Assembly (NCBI GenBank): GCA_012799265.1
Contig: JAAZLP010000201.1
Location: 1 to 6,901, forward strand
Source: Phyllobacteriaceae bacterium
Lineage (GTDB): Bacteria > Pseudomonadota > Alphaproteobacteria > Rhizobiales > Devosiaceae
Length of the DNA stretch: 6,901 nt
Direction: 5' to 3'
The notes under the pieces are model-generated. The model was given only the letters and a program-made list of their open reading frames with translations. It was not told where the DNA came from and did no database searches. Each line of letters opens with the position of its first letter. Within the stretch, counting starts at the first letter, position 1. Shown in pieces: positions 5,566 through 6,901 of the stretch. The position numbers were made by a program, and so were the translations under genes.

Positions 5566-5952
5566 ATGCGTCTCTCCCGTCTCTTTGCTGTTGCTGCACT
5601 GATCGCCACGTCCATTACCCCGGTACTGGCTTCGCCCGCTGGTGTGTGGGAGCTGGAAACGCGTGACACCCGGTTCAGGCTCGAGCTCTGTGGCGACGGT
5701 ACGCAGCTTTGCGGTCAACTCGCCTGGCTGAGCGATGCGGACTATAATGAGCAGTATAAGCCCTATCTCAACCAGCCGATGGCCAATCACCTTAAGCAGA
5801 CGGCGCCCGGCGTCTGGAAGGGCAACATGAAGCTCTTTGGGCACAACATGTCGGGCACGATTACCCAGCACAATGAAACCAGCATGACTTTGCAGGGTTG
5901 TGCGATGCTGGTCATCTGCAAGACCTATGGCATGTTCCGCTATTCGGAGTAA
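5566..5952 (+). CDS. Secreted DUF2147-like protein, copy 1
   Basis: The 128-residue precursor has a signal peptide (about 1-23, cleavage near VLA-S). The DUF2147-type core opens with PAGVWELETRD, continues through LCGDGTQLCGQLAWL and WKGNMKLFGHNMSGTITQ, and closes with the family-like ending LQGCAMLVICKTYGMFRY. Four Cys (42, 49, 112, 118) could form two disulfides in the periplasm. The family's biochemical role is not established. ATG 5566 is chosen because GGAG lies seven bases upstream; the TTG at 5560 would be only one base from it. It is the first gene of a pair and lies under the direct repeat at 5504-5522. Confidence 0.82.
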   Translation: MRLSRLFAVAALIATSITPVLASPAGVWELETRDTRFRLELCGDGTQLCGQLAWLSDADYNEQYKPYLNQPMANHLKQTAPGVWKGNMKLFGHNMSGTITQHNETSMTLQGCAMLVICKTYGMFRYSE

Positions 5953-5958
5953 TCGCGC

Positions 5959-6354
5959 ATGAGCATTCGGAAGACTTCTCTTGCACTGGGGCTTTTGGGT
6001 GCTCTTTCCCTGTCGTTGCCGAGCGCTGCCGCCTCGCCCGAAGGGACATGGGAAATCGAGATGCGGGATTCCCGCTATTACGTGACGCTGTGCGGCGACG
6101 GTACGGCGCTTTGTGCCGAGCTGATCTGGCTGGGCAATGGCGCGGACAATGCCGAGAACCTGCCCTATCTCAACACCATGCTGATTGATAATGCCGTCCA
6201 GACCAAGCCGGGTGAGTGGAAGGGCCAGCTCAATATCTATGGGCAGAGCGCCGACGGCACGATCACGCAGGTCAATGACAACCAGATCAGCCTCAGGGGA
6301 TGTGTCGCCTGGGTGGTCTGCAAGTCGTACCAGATGTATCGGTATCGGCAGTAG
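5959..6354 (+). CDS. Secreted DUF2147-like protein, copy 2
   Basis: This is a tandem paralogue of the preceding gene, 131 residues long, with a signal peptide (about 1-25, ending SAAA-S). The same landmarks appear in the same order: SPEGTWEIEMRDSRY, LCGDGTALCAELIWL, PYLNTM, PGEWKGQLNIYG, DGTITQ and LRGCVAWVVCKSYQMYRY. The four Cys are kept (45, 52, 115, 121). The gap to copy 1 is six bases and the GGAG of its ribosome site overlaps the end of copy 1, so the two form an operon. The sequences have diverged a good deal outside the motifs, so the duplication is not recent. The molecular function is unknown. Confidence 0.85.
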   Translation: MSIRKTSLALGLLGALSLSLPSAAASPEGTWEIEMRDSRYYVTLCGDGTALCAELIWLGNGADNAENLPYLNTMLIDNAVQTKPGEWKGQLNIYGQSADGTITQVNDNQISLRGCVAWVVCKSYQMYRYRQ

Positions 6355-6365
6355 GCTACCTACAC

Positions 6366-6424
6366 CCCAGCTGCGCTAAGCCCCGCTGGGCCCGCTTCGC
6401 TATCCTCCCCCTGATGGGGGGAGG
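6366..6424. terminator. Palindromic intergenic segment, possible terminator or REP-like element
   Basis: Between two convergent genes lie two hairpins: a six-bp stem (CCCAGC 6366-6371 with GCTGGG 6385-6390) and an eight-bp GC stem (6404-6411 with 6417-6424) with a five-base loop. Neither is followed by a T run on either strand, so intrinsic termination is uncertain. The look is like repeated extragenic palindromes, but there is no second copy in this window to prove that. Confidence 0.35.
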
Positions 6425-6437
6425 CGCAGGGCTGCTG

Positions 6438-6901
6438 TCAGTTTGTGGTGCGCGGGACGTGTGCCTTGCGCCGTTCCCAAAGGGGCGGGACGGCTTCGAC
6501 CAGAATGATCGCCAGGAAGATGAGCGCAGCGCCGACATAGCCGACGGCGGGCAGGCGTTCACCCAGAATGACGGCACCACCAAGGGCCGCGAACAGGCTT
6601 TCGGCGGAGAGAATGATCGCCGCGTTTGCAGGCGGCACGTGCTGCTGCCCGACGGCCTGGAGGGTGAAGCCGATGGCGGTCGAGAGCACAGCGGCATAGG
6701 CGATTTCGATCCAGCCCGAGGAGATGGCCTCAATGGTCGGGGCTTCTGTGCCGAGCGCGATGGCGCTGGCGGCGATGCCGGCGAAGAGGAAGCAGATGGC
6801 CGAGACGAAGATGGGCAGGCCGGTCATGCGGGCGACGTGGCCGAGCAGGATCACATGCATGGCCCAGAAGACGGCGCTGCCGACAACGATCCAGTCGCCG
6901 G
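6438..6901 (-). CDS. EamA/DMT-family transporter, C-terminal half (5' partial)
   Basis: The frame runs out of the right edge, so the Met at 6860 is internal. The visible 153 residues hold about five hydrophobic helices. They begin with GDWIVVGSAVFWAMHVILLG, typical of the start of the second EamA repeat, and end with the family's closing pair: AAIILSAESLFAALGGAVILGERL, then a final helix (GYVGAALIFLAIIL) and a short basic cytoplasmic tail. These are inner-membrane ten-helix transporters that export or import small metabolites; the substrate cannot be predicted from the family. The gene converges on the DUF2147-like pair, with 83 bases between the stops. Confidence 0.9.
   Translation of the reverse strand, partial: GDWIVVGSAVFWAMHVILLGHVARMTGLPIFVSAICFLFAGIAASAIALGTEAPTIEAISSGWIEIAYAAVLSTAIGFTLQAVGQQHVPPANAAIILSAESLFAALGGAVILGERLPAVGYVGAALIFLAIILVEAVPPLWERRKAHVPRTTN

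Overview
The window looks like chromosomal DNA of a high-GC alphaproteobacterium. A Hyphomicrobiales (Devosia-like) host is my guess from base composition, the secreted SH3b proteins and the DUF2147 proteins; it is not proven. There are ten protein genes, two cut by the window edges and one frameshifted. I see no rRNA, tRNA, CRISPR array or insertion sequence, and no gene-free stretch over 300 bases.

Layout. (1) 1-1512, plus: the C-terminal end of an autotransporter (Pro/Glu hexapeptide-repeat linker, then beta-barrel ending in Phe), followed after one base by a small secreted protein of unknown family starting at TTG. A strong GC hairpin at 1556-1580 separates this pair from the next genes, which run the other way. 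(2) 1601-3764, minus: three paralogous secreted proteins. Each has a signal peptide, a bacterial SH3 (SH3b) domain with a C-x4-C pair, a linker, and a C-terminal beta/gamma-crystallin-like domain with four conserved Cys. Each gene has its own hairpin just after its stop. (3) 3969-4953, minus: thymidine kinase and a YciA-type acyl-CoA thioesterase, one base apart and probably translationally coupled. (4) 5060-5501, plus: a GNAT acetyltransferase broken by a frameshift in a CG-dinucleotide run. (5) 5566-6354, plus: two tandem secreted DUF2147-like proteins. (6) 6438-6901, minus: the C-terminal half of an EamA/DMT-family transporter.

The most interesting signal is regulatory. A direct repeat with an 11-base period (TTCAG-N6-TTCAG; full form GCRTTCAG-ACT-GCGTTCAG) occurs upstream of two of the three SH3b/crystallin genes and upstream of the DUF2147 pair. 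It always reads in the direction of the gene it precedes. The copies at 3949-3967 and 5504-5522 match at 18 of 19 bases although they lie 1.5 kb apart on opposite strands. The spacing fits tandem binding by an OmpR/PhoB-family response regulator. I infer a local envelope regulon in which periplasmic or surface proteins (SH3b/crystallin and DUF2147-like) are switched together, with the tdk-yciA housekeeping pair and the GNAT gene lying between them. Only the sequence pattern is seen; the regulator and the function are inference.
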